NCBI GenBank assembly: GCA_003952965.2
Contig: RXIC02000090.1
Coordinates: 62,001-126,000, forward strand
Origin: Morella rubra
Lineage: Eukaryota; Streptophyta; Magnoliopsida; Fagales; Myricaceae
DNA: 64,000 bases
Direction of reading: 5' to 3'
Of the stretch, positions 24,896-36,350 are shown piece by piece (within the stretch, counting starts at the first letter, position 1; each line of letters opens with the position of its first letter). A program made the translations under genes and the position numbers. The notes beneath the pieces are model-generated. The model was given only the letters and a program-made list of their open reading frames with translations. It made no database searches and was not told the origin of the DNA.

Positions 24896-25450
24896 AAGGC
24901 TGCAGTTTCTCTGCATGCAGAGCTCCTAGACGTAGTACCTGTGGGAACATTCAGGACATATAAAGTTGACAACGTCTAGGAACCACACACTCAAATTCAG
25001 AAAAGCTTAAAGCAAAGCACGTCTCCTCTCTTTCTGAGCTTATTTCACATTTATCCTGTAGATGTTCTACACATGAGCTTGCTTGGTACATGAACAATCC
25101 CTAGGCCTTTAAATTTGGATGCCAGTTTTATCATGGACCTTCTGGCAGACAGCAACGGGAACGCATAGAGTATCAATGGGAAAGTTGTTTTCGTAACCCC
25201 ACAATGTGGATGATGGACCATTGAGGCATTTGCTTTGATTGAATTTAAGTCCTTTCAGGACTAATGGAGCAGAAATGCGGTAATGACCTTGTACATGTGC
25301 AGTGTAAGACCAGCGAAAAACAGTTTTAAAGAGTCTCAGAAAGTATTGGTGCTACGCATTTCTGCGTGGGTTTGTCTTTTCAGGTCTTATCTGGGGAAGT
25401 TGCCCAGATCTCTGGAAGCACATCGTGCACTGTCTCCTTACTTGTATATA
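24896..25450 (+). repeat. NPF-flank repeat, copy 1
   Basis: Matches 31,300-31,890 and 33,950-34,480, with shared stretches such as CCACACACTCAAATTCAG and CCCCACAATGTGGATGATGG. In the 31-kb copy this block is the 3' flank of an NPF gene. Here it stands 2.3 kb past copy B and 2.4 kb before copy C with no NPF exon beside it, so it may be the remnant flank of a lost transporter copy (inference). Confidence 0.65.
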
Positions 25451-26117
25451 CCTTCACTGTGATAAAAAAAGAAGCTGCTGGATAGTGGCATGGAATTCTT
25501 TTATGGAGGAATTCAGACACGAAGAAGAGTGACTGGGAGATACATTCAGGCGGGGGCCATTTTTCTATGCTAAAGTTTGATGACCTCCTTTTGCAGATAC
25601 TGTGAAATAGTCCTGTTTTCTCAGGATACCAATACTTACCTAAAACATGATAAGTCGTTTTACTAAAAAACCTGATTCAATTTTGCTCAATTTATGGTCT
25701 CTGAAATTCCTTCCGAGGCTCTGATACAGGCTACCACTTTTAGCAAATTCCCATCTTCTGCAGAACTTCTAGTCCACAAATATGAGCTTGCTTCAGCTTC
25801 AAGGCAGCATCGAAAGGATGAGTTCCAGTTGGTATATATAATTTGTAGCTATATATAGTGGTTAACAGATCTAAGTGGGATCAATTTGCAACATTTTAAG
25901 AGCTAGACTTCCTTACTTCTTAAGGCATCCACTCCTTGTACACGGGAAAACTTTACACAGGGCCCATCCAAGTATTTGACTATTTGGGGTTCGGTTTTTA
26001 AATAAAGCAAAGTGGGACCTATCAGTCACGTTTTCCACTGATTTTCCCGTTCTTGGTCCTTTGAGAAGAAATTTTCAAAAAAGTATATAATATATTTCAA
26101 TTATTATGTAGACCACT

Positions 26118-26350
26118 CTGTTTGCAAATATTGGGAAAGTTTTTACAATCCAAAATGTTTGAATGAAAACATCTCTGACTCAAAATTTTGATTAAAAAAA
26201 TAAATTTAAAATCATTTACCTACTTTTCATCCACTTTTTTAAAATTTTACTTTTCATTATTTTTTCTCAAAATTTAATAAAATTCTAATTTATCTTAACT
26301 TTCAGAACATTCCTAAAAATTTTAAAAAAATTTGATTTGCAAACACTACA
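26118..26350. mobile_element. MITE-like repeat
   Basis: AT-rich block opening with GTTTGCAAATATTGGG and closing with TTTGATTTGCAAACAC, so its ends are inverted copies. No coding capacity. Confidence 0.4.
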
Positions 26351-26394
26351 GTATTAATTATGTTAAGGTCAGTGGAAATGATTTGACAGGTACT

Positions 26395-26640
26395 TGATTT
26401 GTGGGGGGTGTTTAGTGGATATGTTGTTTTCAAAGAAATTATTTCCATTTATATTTGACTTGGATATGTTTGAATCATCTCGAGGCTCTAAAGTCAAACA
26501 CAAAGATACACATTCAAAGGAGGGTCGGTAAAACTCAAAAAGCAGGTTTGGCGGAAAGCTTTTGGAGTATAGTCGTAAATTGCAACTTTTAATTATTACC
26601 GTCGGCAAATCCACCAAGCATGGCAGGGAGACTCAAGGCG
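26395..26640 (+). promoter_or_regulatory. Conserved upstream block shared by NPF copies C and D
   Basis: Contains GGCTCTAAAGTCAAACACAA, GTCGGTAAAACTCAAAAAG and GTCGGCAAATCCACCAAG, which recur in the same order at 35,650-35,880 upstream of the fourth NPF copy. It lies about 1.2 kb before the copy C start and about 0.5 kb before copy D, the extra distance in C being MITE insertions. It is either a shared distal promoter element or simply residual duplicated sequence. Confidence 0.45.
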
Positions 26641-26852
26641 CTTGTTTTTCCAAAATTTTATCTCTCTAAAATTTCGAGTCAGATTAAAAAGTAATATATA
26701 TATTTTTTCTTTTAAATAATTTATTTATTATAATATTCATTAAAATCTTCTATTTTTTTATTTTTTCACTTTTTTATAAAATATCTTAACTTTTACACTA
26801 ACTCTAATATCCTTTTTTACCACTCCAAGATTTCCACAAACAAACACCACCT
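26638..26852. mobile_element. MITE, GTTTGTTT-end family
   Basis: Starts GGCGCTTGTTTTTCCAAAAT and ends ACAAACAAACACCACCT; ends are inverted. Same family as the blocks at 26,972, 29,563 and 30,800. Confidence 0.5.
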
Positions 26853-26971
26853 AATTAAAGAGTGAAAATAGTACATAATTATTATGTAACTGTATCTAAT
26901 AAATCTTGAAATATGAGTTTTTTTTAGAAACTTGAGACAATCCGTGACACTATTTATGCACCGAGATGAAT

Positions 26972-27168
26972 CTGACTTAGGGGGTTTGTTTGCTCAATTT
27001 TTTGGAGGTCTAAAATTTTCACCACACCAAATACATTTTACAAACGTCAATAAACTTTACACTTTTACACATACTTCACATTTTTCACAAACTCTAATAA
27101 CTCCAACATTCAAAAATTTTAAAATTTTAAGAATATTTTTAAAATTTCAATAAACAAACGCCCTCTAA
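26972..27168. mobile_element. MITE, GTTTGTTT-end family
   Basis: Begins AGGGGGTTTGTTTGCTCAAT and ends AATAAACAAACGCCCTCT, inverted ends of a roughly 195-bp AT-rich element. Shares internal ACACTTCAC-type and CAAACTCTAATAA segments with the related copy at 29,563. Confidence 0.55.
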
Positions 27169-27783
27169 TTTAATCGCATTAAAAAATTTAACACTGACAA
27201 ATTTTGAACACGTGCGTCAACTCCTCGCCACACACTTCGTTGAAGTCGCGAGTTATATTAAACCATGTCTATGATTTACTTTACAAAGTTAGAGACCAAA
27301 AAAAGGAAAATCACAGTAACCTAACCACAACAACAAGAAGGGGGGAAGCAATAATCAAAACAAAACATAAAGCATGGGAGACACATCACATGCTACTCAA
27401 CCAATAACAAGCAAAAACTTGTCATCTGTTGAAATTTCACAGCAAGCGTCCTTATCTACTGGTGAGACAAAACATAACTCTCATCAAGTCAATGGCTTGA
27501 ATTTAAATATTACCATTTGCAATATACGACAAGCTAGAACTCAACCATTAAATATGTATTTAATATTTTAAATTCTAGAAACATTAAAAAAAAAATCTTC
27601 GAGAGTCTCTGCAAGCAGCATAAAAACAAGAGGTCTAAAGTGAGAAAAAAACAGGTTTTTTTTTTTTTTTGTTTTTTAAATTGTGGAGTTCATATATATT
27701 TTTTTTGTGGGCTGTGGACTGCCAGCAGACACAATTAAAGAGAGGGATAGGGGCAGATAGAGACAGAGTGGCAGAGTTTCGTC

Positions 27784-27846
27784 TATATAAACGCAACCCA
27801 TAGACCTAAAAGTCTCGGGAGAGTCCAATTTCTTACACCAACCGCC
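27784..27846 (+). promoter_or_regulatory. Core promoter and leader of NPF copy C
   Basis: TATATAAA at about 27,784-27,791 lies 55-60 bases before the ATG, followed by a short pyrimidine-rich leader and a strong start context (CCGCCATGGAT). A similar arrangement (TATTTAA about 36,282) precedes the fourth copy, which supports the assignment. Confidence 0.6.
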
Positions 27847-30670
27847 ATGGATAACTCTGAAGCACCAGAGACTTTAGGTAATGGTCGTGAAGAGACAACA
27901 AAAGTCTCCACAAACCAAAGGCTCTCAAGGGGTGGATGGAATGCTGCCATTTTCGTCATCTGTATGCCCTTGATCTCGTTTTTCTTTAGCACCATGTCTT
28001 CGTCTTCTTCGTCTCTGAAAATTTTGTTTTTCCTTTGATCCTTTGTCTGTTTGCAGTCGTTGAAGTGGCAGAGCGATTTGCCTTCTACGGTGTGGCTGGC
28101 AACCTCATCATGTACCTCACGAAAGAACTCCATCAGCCCATAGCCACCGCAGTTAAAAATGTCAACACCTGGGTTGGCGTCTCAACGCTCTTCCCTTTGC
28201 TCGGAGCCTTCATTGCCGACTCTTTCCTGGGTCGCTTCAAGACCATCCTCATATCCTCCGTCACTTTTCTGTTGGTAATTAACATCATCACCATCTTCCC
28301 CACCTCATCTAAAACCACAAATAGATCTTCATCTCATGTGTAGACATAGAAAACAACGGTTTTTATGTCCTGTGTTCATGGCTGTATTGCCTCAGGGAAC
28401 GGTTCTATTGACCTTATCGGTCTCGGTGATTCCCTTGCATGGCCGAAAAGCATTGTTTTTTCTCGCGCTTTACATATTGTCCGTCGGTGAAGGTGGGCAC
28501 AAGCCATGCGTGCAAACCTTCGCGGCCGACCAGTTCGACGAGGACTCACCGGAGCAGAGAAAGGAAAAGAGTTCTTTTTTCAACTGGTGGTATTTGGGCA
28601 TAGTGGCTGCCGCCACTGCTGCAACACTGGTGGTAATCTATCTGCAGGTAACCAAATTCTCCGTCCAATTTCTGCACTCTAGCTAGAAACAACCATTTCT
28701 GGAAATTTCCAACAAGAATATATATTATATATAGTCGTCTACATAATAATTGAACTATATTATATATTCTTTTTGAAAAAAAAAATTACTTTTCAAGGAA
28801 CAAGAAGAGAAAAAATCATTGCAAAGCTGAATTTATCAAAATTGGTGATGTTTTTGCATAATGCGTACAGGATAATATTGGGTGGACTTGGGGGTTTGGA
28901 GTGTTGGCAGGGGTCTTGGGAGCGGCATTGGCTATATTTTTACTGGGAATTAGGAAGTACAGAAAGGAGGGTCCAGTTGGAAGCCCATTCACCAAGGTGG
29001 CGCAGGTGTTTGTGGCGGCGGCTCGAAAGTGGCGCGTGGAGGGGACGCGCGATGGTGGTGATGTATTATACTATGGAGATGAGACGTGTTGTGCTGACTG
29101 GGATTGTCAACCAAAGGCTCGGATTCTGGCCCGGACCAAACAATTCAGGTACCAAAATGATTCTAACCTGAATTCTGTCTAGGTGGCTAGCTTTGCTAAA
29201 ACCACGCGAGGGGGCGCGTGGTAAAAGCTCCCATTCACAGCCCCCATCAATGTTGTTTGGTAATGGTTCACTAGGTCCTGTTTGGATGATACAAAATATT
29301 TTTTTAATTTTTTCATAATTACTTTTTCACTTATAAATTCCAACAACTTTGTCACAGACTCTAACAACCGTATACAAATTCTAATAACTTTTTTCACCGA
29401 TTCTAAAAAAATTTACACCAATTCCAAAGAAATTTCATTATCTCTTCTTTGCCCATCCAAACATGGGCTACATCATTAAATTCTGAGCTGGCAAGGAAAT
29501 CAGCAATATAATTAGTCTCTTTAATGAAACATTTAAATTGGCTACCATATATATATAGTGGGTGTTTGTTTCCCCAATATTTTGGGGCACCAACATTTTC
29601 AACAAAACAAATATACTCCAAAATTTTTTAACTTTTACACATACACACTTCACTTTTCACAAACCCTAATAAATCTCAATAAAGTAAAGATTCCAAAATT
29701 TCAGGAATATTCCCCAAAATTTTGGCAAACAAACACCCCATAATTTTTTTGGTTACTTTTTAAAATCTTCTTTGAAAATTACAGGTTTTTGGACAAGGCA
29801 ATGATGATCGATCCCATTGATGCATCAAGCAAAACCAGAAATCCTTGGAGGCTTTGCTCGCTAAACGAAGTTGAAGAAGTAAAGCTTGTCCTCAGCCTCG
29901 TACCCATCTGGTTTAGCTGCATAATGCTCAACGTAGTCCAAACCCAACTCCACACCTACTTCATCAAACAAGGTAGTACGATGATCCGGTCGATCGGATC
30001 CCACTTTCAGGTTCCTCCAGCATCTCTGCAAGGACTTACCGGCATCACAATCCTAATCGTGGTTCCGATCTATGACCGACTGTTCGTCCCAATAGCCAGG
30101 AGATATACTGGACACCGATCCGGCATTACTGTTCTCCAAAGGATTGGAGTAGGCCTATTTCTATCCGTTGTGAACATGGTTGTGGCAGCTCTAGTAGAAG
30201 CCAAAAGGGTCAGCACTGCCAGAGAATATAATCTCATGGATGACCCAAAAGCAATCGTACCAATGACGATATGGTGGTTGCTCCCACAATACATAGTTTG
30301 CGGTTTTTCCGATGCATTTGCTGTCGTCGGACTCCAAGAGCTATTCTACGATCAAATGCCGGAGGCATTGAGGAGCATAGGAGCAGCAGCATACATTAGC
30401 TTGATTGGAGTTGGAAGCTTCATTACCAATGCCATTATATCTGTTGTGCAGGAAATTACCTCAGCTTCTAGCGAAAAATGGCTCGGCAACAATCTCAACC
30501 GTGCTCACCTTGATTCCTTCTACTGGGTGCTGGCTGGGTTGAGTGCTTCGAGTCTGTGTCTCTATGTCTGGAACGCTACGCGTTTTGTCTACAAAAAGTT
30601 TGAAGGCGACAAATTAACCAAGGGGCGAGTCCAGCCAACTTTCGGAGGGTCCTCGGCTGGACAAGTCTGA
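27847..30670 (+). CDS. NRT1/PTR family (NPF5-like) transporter, copy C, intact
   Basis: Exons 27847-27961, 28057-28274, 28396-28647, 28871-29148, 29785-30670; all GT/AG, total 582 aa plus stop. Exons 2-5 have exactly the same lengths as in copy A. Landmarks: ExxER as EVAERF in TM1, GAFIADSFLGRF, GEGGHKPCVQTFAADQFDE, FFNWWY, and GITVLQRIGVGLFLS with the following helices in exon 5. Protein divergence from A and B is large, while it is close to copy D in exons 1-4, so the array holds two pairs (A/B and C/D). As in A, the segment between TM3 and TM4 is short. Transport substrate unknown; a proton symporter of plasma membrane or tonoplast is expected from the family. Confidence 0.94.
29277..29470. 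mobile_element. MITE in intron 4 of NPF copy C
   Basis: Opens TCCTGTTTGGATGATAC and closes GCCCATCCAAACATGGGC, so CCTGTTTGGATG and CATCCAAACATGGG are inverted ends. AT-rich inside, no coding capacity. Confidence 0.5.
29563..29738. mobile_element. MITE, GTTTGTTT-end family, intron 4 of NPF copy C
   Basis: Begins GGTGTTTGTTTCCCCAATAT and ends CAAACAAACACCCC, with internal mirrored CCCCAATATTTTGGGG and CCCCAAAATTTTGG segments. About 175 bp. Confidence 0.6.
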
Positions 30671-30699
30671 GATTGGAGGGCAACGTTGGGGGTGTTTTA

Positions 30700-32000
30700 C
30701 ATGTACGTACAAGAACATAGAAAAGCAAAACTATGCAAGTAATAAATAGTTGGCTCAGATATTGCAGTAAATCTCTTATGGGTTTTCGTGCTTATCTCGG
30801 AGGCGTTTGTTTGTTTGATTTGTTGAGCATACAATTTTTACCGCACTAAATATATTTTATAAATTTTAATAAATTTTACACACTTTTATATTTTTATACG
30901 TACGCTTCACAATTTTTATAAATATCAATAAATTTTAATATTTAACAAAATTTTTAAAATATTATCCAAAATTGCGGTAGACAAATGCCCTACAGTACTC
31001 CAAAGGGAACCGAATCACTTAGAAAGACTTGTAGTTGTGGCGTGGAAAAGCCACGTGGGGAGTGTACGAGAAATACATCTCGACAGCCATAACGTACGTA
31101 GTCATTTGATTTTTTTTTATTGATTCTCCAAGTGTCTGTACAAGCCAAACAACTCGATCTGAACGGTTTGACCATGGATGAAAGGCGCTCATAGTTTGCA
31201 ACTCCAAGCATCTCCACGATTTTCCACTTGGCCATGGCCACGCATGTAGTCATTTCAATACGCACTATAATTGTAAGCACAGGCCAGCCACAGAGCCTGG
31301 AGAACTAGCTAGGTGCAGTTTTTCTGGTCTGCATGCAGCGCTCCCAGACGCAAGTTGACAATGTTAATCAAGACATAAGTTGACAATGTGTTGGAACCAC
31401 ACACTCAAATTCAGAAAAAAAAAAAAGCCTAAAGCACCGGCCCGTTTCTTTCTCTGAACTAATCCCACATTTAGATGAGCTAATTGGTTGGTACATGAAC
31501 AGACACTGGGCCTTTCCAATTTGGATGCGCCAGTAAAATTATCGAGGACCTTCTGGCCGGGCAGACAGGAAGCTGCAGGGAACGCACAGACTATCAATGG
31601 GAAAGTTGATTCGTAACCCCACAATGTGGATGATGGACCCTTGAGGCATTGCTTTGATCGATTTAAGTGCTTTCAGGACTAAAGGAGCAGGATTAATGCG
31701 GTCAGTCATGACACTGTACATATGCAGTGTAACTGAGCAAAAAACAGCTACTAAGAAACAGTTAAAATCTCATAATAGTGTACCTGGTGCTTCCTCTCTG
31801 TGTGTGGGTTTTGTCATTTCATGAGGTCTTTTCTGGGGAAGTTGCCCAGGGATCCGGGAGCACATCTTGCACTAGTACATGTACTTTGGAGTTCGATTAC
31901 TGTTGAGGAATCACAAACTTTACAAGGGTGGGGAAGTATTTTGATATATCGGGACCAACTTCATTTAATATATAAATATTTTTTCTAATAAGTTACTAGT
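30700..32000 (+). repeat. NPF-flank repeat, copy 2 (3' flank of copy C)
   Basis: From about 30,735 (GTAATAAATAGTTGGCT) to about 31,990, matching 33,626-34,600 nearly end to end. It includes a CCACGTGG palindrome near 31,051 that recurs at 33,799. Compared with the 33-kb copy it carries an extra MITE at 30,800-30,993. No gene is seen in it. Confidence 0.7.
30800..30993. mobile_element. MITE with a matching empty site
   Basis: Starts GGAGGCGTTTGTTTGTTTGA and ends GCGGTAGACAAATGCCCTAC, inverted ends of the GTTTGTTT family. The duplicated flank at 33,735 reads straight from GAGTGCTTAT into AGTACTCCC without it: an empty site, so this element moved in after the flank duplicated. Confidence 0.65.
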
Positions 32001-32253
32001 CAACTTATGCGCACTTTGAGAGCTTGTGCAGTTTTCCTGTCCTACACAAACAGAATAATTATTAGATAAAAAGTTCTGGAGTGTTGGTCCCAAAAGGTTG
32101 ATAGTACTTATTAGATTTTGAACTTGAGACCTTAGAAGAGCATAATGAGTAAAAATTTCATATCAAAATCGGAATTCTGGGTTCTGTTAGACGTGTGATG
32201 CAAGATCAATAGAAAGGTTGAGTTGTGTATCACACATTCATGTCTAGAGTCAC

Positions 32254-32699
32254 TAGGGCTGCACAAAACCGGATTGCAAACCAAATCGGACCACAAAAAC
32301 TGGACCGAATTTGTGATCTTAGTGGTCCAAATCCGGTCCGGACCGGATTTGTGAAACCGGTTATATCCGGTCTGGTCCATGCCTTTTGGGATCCAGTTCG
32401 GACCGGATTTCTTAATATAATTAATAAATATATATTTTTTAAATTTTTTTAATTTTTTTTTTTAGTATTTTTTTTTTATTTTGACTTATGGCTCTTAATT
32501 GTTTTTTAGACATTTGCAACTAATTTTTTATCTTAAGATGTGAGCTAAAATTGAAAAAAAAAAAAGAAAAAAAAAAAAAAAAGAAAAGAGAAATTGGTAT
32601 AATGGTCTCATTCGGTCCTTAATTTAAGTACAACAGGAAATCCGATCTGATCAGATTCCGGTCCAAAAACTAGACCGAATTTTCAGTTGTTCACCCCTA
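32254..32699. mobile_element. hAT-type MITE, 446 bp
   Basis: Ends TAGGGCTGCACAAAACCGG and (reverse) TAGGGGTGAACAACTGAAA. Flanks AGAGTCAC (32246-32253) and AGAGTTAC (32700-32707) are an 8-bp target duplication with one mismatch. Inside are repeated CCGGTCCGGACCGG-like blocks and a long A/T run. Same terminal type as the element at 53,217. Confidence 0.7.
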
Positions 32700-32993
32700 A
32701 GAGTTACAATAAAAAATAAGAAGCTACTCACTTCAAACAAGTTTGATCTTATTAATCTTAATTCCCTGCCTTTATTCGATTGTCAGTTCCTACTTTATAA
32801 AGCTAGCTAGGAGATTAGGAAAACAAGAGATTCAAATAACGGGATGAACAATTACTTCTCCTGAACACCAGCTAACAATCAAGATGGAATCTGGAAAATC
32901 GAAAATCGAAATACGAAATTTAAATTAATTTGACTCATGCCTGGAGTCAAATCGGCAGAGAAATCCGGAACTGCAACGGTCAAGATCACCCCA

Positions 32994-33510
32994 TCAGCGT
33001 GGGTCACAAACACAGACGGAGAATGGATTGCATGCGCACTTAATTGATGGGATATCGCTAATGCAATCGGCATCGGAATGGCATGGCAGCTTGAACGTAC
33101 CATGAGCTTCTGCAGGCTGGAAACCGGGGCCTGCATCCATTTTCTTCGTTAATAAACTCATTTTCTCAAGTTTTTCCAGTAGAACAACAAAATTTGGCAC
33201 TCAACAGTAAATTTGACCAAATCAAAATGGTAAATGCTTTCGTTAATCAAAATATGATTGCTTAATTTGTTGGAGTTTATACAGCGCCAATCCCAGTGGA
33301 TCTGGCCATGCAGGGTGGGGGAGCAACTAGCTAGGGGCTGCAACCCGGGGTGGCTACCAAAAAGAAACAAAATCCACGCAGGCAAATCTGTATAAAACAA
33401 TGCAAATTCTTCACGAAAACAAGATTATTAAAGATTTCGAAGGGAATCTTACATGAGGATAGAACCAAGAGCGCAACGAAGAATGCTAGCGTGAAGGAAT
33501 TATTTTCCAT
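32994..33510 (-). CDS. Small secreted six-cysteine (NCR/defensin-like) peptide
   Basis: Two exons on the minus strand: 33453-33510 (58 nt) and 32994-33130 (137 nt), GT/AG intron of 322 bp, 64 aa plus stop. Exon 1 encodes a typical signal peptide (MENNSFTLAFFVALLVLSS). Exon 2 encodes a mature part of about 44 aa: one Cys at the junction, then six with spacing C-x5-C-x8-C-x-C-x5-C-x-C (LPCHSDADC ... KCAC ... VCVC), ending DPR. The signal-peptide exon plus cysteine exon layout, size and C-x5-C opening followed by an Asp-bearing loop resemble nodule cysteine-rich and defensin-like peptides; the third spacing differs from the classical C-x4-C, so membership is inference. The acceptor (ATGCAG, 33,131) is the only nearby one giving an open frame of correct phase. 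Exon 1 is repeated in the right palindrome arm; exon 2 lies outside the palindrome. Confidence 0.6.
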
Positions 33511-33625
33511 CTCTAGCTTTACGCCTATTTCAAGTATTGCTGCTCTGACCGATTATGACAGTTGTTTTTCCTTCTGAACTCTTTACTTGGGCTCTTTGAA
33601 ATCACAAATTCTTATATAGGGAAAA

Positions 33626-34600
33626 TCAGGAACGCAAAACTTTGCACGTAATAAATAGTTGGCTTAGATATTGTCTGCTCTTTTTCAACCTCTTCTTCAG
33701 GTGCAGCAGTAAATCTCTTTTGGGTTTGAGTGCTTATAGTACTCCCAAAGAAAACCGAATCACTTAGAAAGACTTGTAGATACGTGGCGTGAAAAAGCCA
33801 CGTGGGGAGTGTACCAGAAATCCATCTCGACAGCCATAATAATGTAGTTATTTCTTTTTTAATTGATTATCCAAGTCTGTACAAGCCAAGTTAGGTAAGA
33901 AGGAAAAAAAATATTTATTGAAGACATTCCAGCCTCTGATTATAGTAATAGTTGAGCACATTAATCAAGACATAAGTTGACAATGCGTTGGAAACACACA
34001 CTCAAATTCAGAAAAAAAAAAAAAAAAAAACCCTAAAGCACAGGCCCGTTTCTTTCTCTGAATTAATCCCACATTTATATGAGCTAATTGGTGGGTACAT
34101 GAACAGCCCCTGGGCCTTTCCAATTTGGATGCAAAATTATCGAGGATCTTCTGGCCGGCAGACAGGAAGATGCAGGGAACGCACAGACTATCAATGGGAA
34201 AGTTGATTCGTAACCCCACAATGTGGATGATGGACCCTTGAGGCATTGCTTTGATCGATTTAAGTGGTTTCAGGACTAATGGAGCAGAATTAATGCGGTC
34301 GGTCATGACAATGTACATATATATGCAGTGTAACTGGCGACAGACAGCTACTAAGAAACAGTACTTAAAATCTCATAATAGTGTACCTGGTGGCTGGTGC
34401 TGCCCCTCTGTGTGTGGGTTTGTCATTTCAGGTCTTTTCTGGAGAAGTTTGCCTAGATATTCGGGAGCACATCTCGCACTAGTACATGTACTTTGGAGTT
34501 TGATTATTGTTGAGGAATCAAAAACTTTACAAGGGTGTGGAAGTATTTTGATACTCCGGACTAAGATACTGTGTGTGTATATATATATATATATATTTTT
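33626..34600 (+). repeat. NPF-flank repeat, copy 3
   Basis: Close match to 30,735-31,990 and partly to 24,896-25,450. Lies between the cysteine-rich peptide gene and NPF copy D and lacks the MITE found in copy 2. A (TG)n(TA)n run follows near 34,571-34,596. No gene seen in it. Confidence 0.65.
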
Positions 34601-34799
34601 TTTCTTTTGTAATAAGGTATTCAAGCTCATTTACGCGCAACTAAACTAATTTTTAGAATTTGTGCAATTTTTCCGTCCTATACAAATCAAATAATTATCA
34701 AATCAAAGGTCTTAAGGTGCTCGGCCCCAAAGGGTCGGTAGCATCTATTTGATTTTGAACTTGAGACTTTAGAAAGAGCATACCAATAAGATTCAAAGC

Positions 34800-35330
34800 C
34801 TTAACCAAGGCTGAACAAAAATTTTAGATCAAAATTGGAATTTGAGGTTCCGATTCCGATACCGTAATTCCAGCTTTGGCACATATCGTAATCGGAACTA
34901 GAATGCATTATTTGAATTTTTCGGAGTCATAATCGGAACTTTCGAAATTTTCAGTTTCACTTTATATATATATATGCTTTAGAACACTATAATTTTAAAT
35001 AGGCTCAAAATCATTTTTGATGCCATAATTTTAGAATATTGTAATTTTATTTTAAATTTGGATGAATGTTTATTTTAGATTTTGGATGAATATTTTATTT
35101 TTAATTTATGATGCATAACAAAACAATCTATGCAAACTTTCCAGTCCAAAAAGCACTTTTGAGTCTATTAGGGCCCAAAAAAAATCTAATTAAGAAAGCC
35201 CACATAATGAAACCATAATTTGCAGTTTCTGATTCAAAAAATTTTAGTTCCATTCTGATATTCATTGGAATGAACCACAGTCAAATATTTGTTTTCGATG
35301 AGTATTAGAATTGAAAACCTTAGGGTTAAA
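34800..35330. mobile_element. Possible hAT-like MITE
   Basis: AT-rich block opening CCAAGGCTGAACAAAAATTT, with repeated CGGAAC/CCGAT-type blocks, closing GAATTGAAAACCTTAGGG. The ends are only weakly inverted and no target duplication was resolved. The mirror copy is at about 43,700-44,230. Confidence 0.35.
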
Positions 35331-36350
35331 ATTCTCTACTATTTATTACTTGAATTGTATGATATAATTTAGAAAGAGATGTATAAGTATTTAAGGGTAC
35401 CCGTGTGAAGCAATTCGTAATGTGGACCCTACAATATTTAATGCATTTTTTTTTTTTATCTTTTTATATATTATATCATGTGATTGTGGTAGAAAATTAT
35501 AGAAGACTTTGGTGATGTATTAGGATTTGGTTAATAAAAGTGTGAAAGCTATTGTAATATAGACAGAAAATTATTTAGTATCTTGGTGATGTTGGCCATT
35601 GATTGGGTGGCTTCTTATATTACGCAATATCTCTGGACTAATTTAAGGTTAGTGGAATTGGGGTTTAGTGGATAAATTACTTCCATTTATGATTGACTGC
35701 AATATGTTTAATCATTAGTGAGGCTCTAAAGTCAAGCACAAAGATATAAAGGAGCGTCGGTAAAACTCAAAAAGGCACATTCTAGTGGAGAGCTTTGCGA
35801 GTGTAGGAAGTAAAATTGCAGTTTTATACCTGACTAATTATTATAGTCGGCAAATCCACCAAGATCACTAGGGAGACTATAATAATAATTAAGACCGGAA
35901 ACAGTTTATTTAATATAAATAATTTTTTAACATTAACTGCATAGTAATTTACCATAAAGTTTGAGAATTAAGAGTAAACGTGAAAGTTTCAATATTTCCA
36001 ATAGCATAGACCTGCGAATTGACAATTCCCATGAGATAAAATGTTTGAATTTTACTCTTTAAGATCGAATCTGTTGGAAAACAGGCACTTGACCTTGGAG
36101 AATTATAATGCACATCAAGTGTTTGTTATAATGCCTATGACTAAATTAGCACCAGACAGTAAAACCGTTATGTCTGTAACAGTACATAGACTACGTCCTC
36201 TGTACAAATTCTTCAGTGAGAATGAATGCGAAATAGTCTTCTCACTCTTATATTATGTCAGACAGAGTGGCGGTCTTTCGTCTATTTAACCGGAACCTTT
36301 ACACGTATAGGCAAGTCTCAGAAGAGTCCAAGTTCTTACACCAGCCTTCC

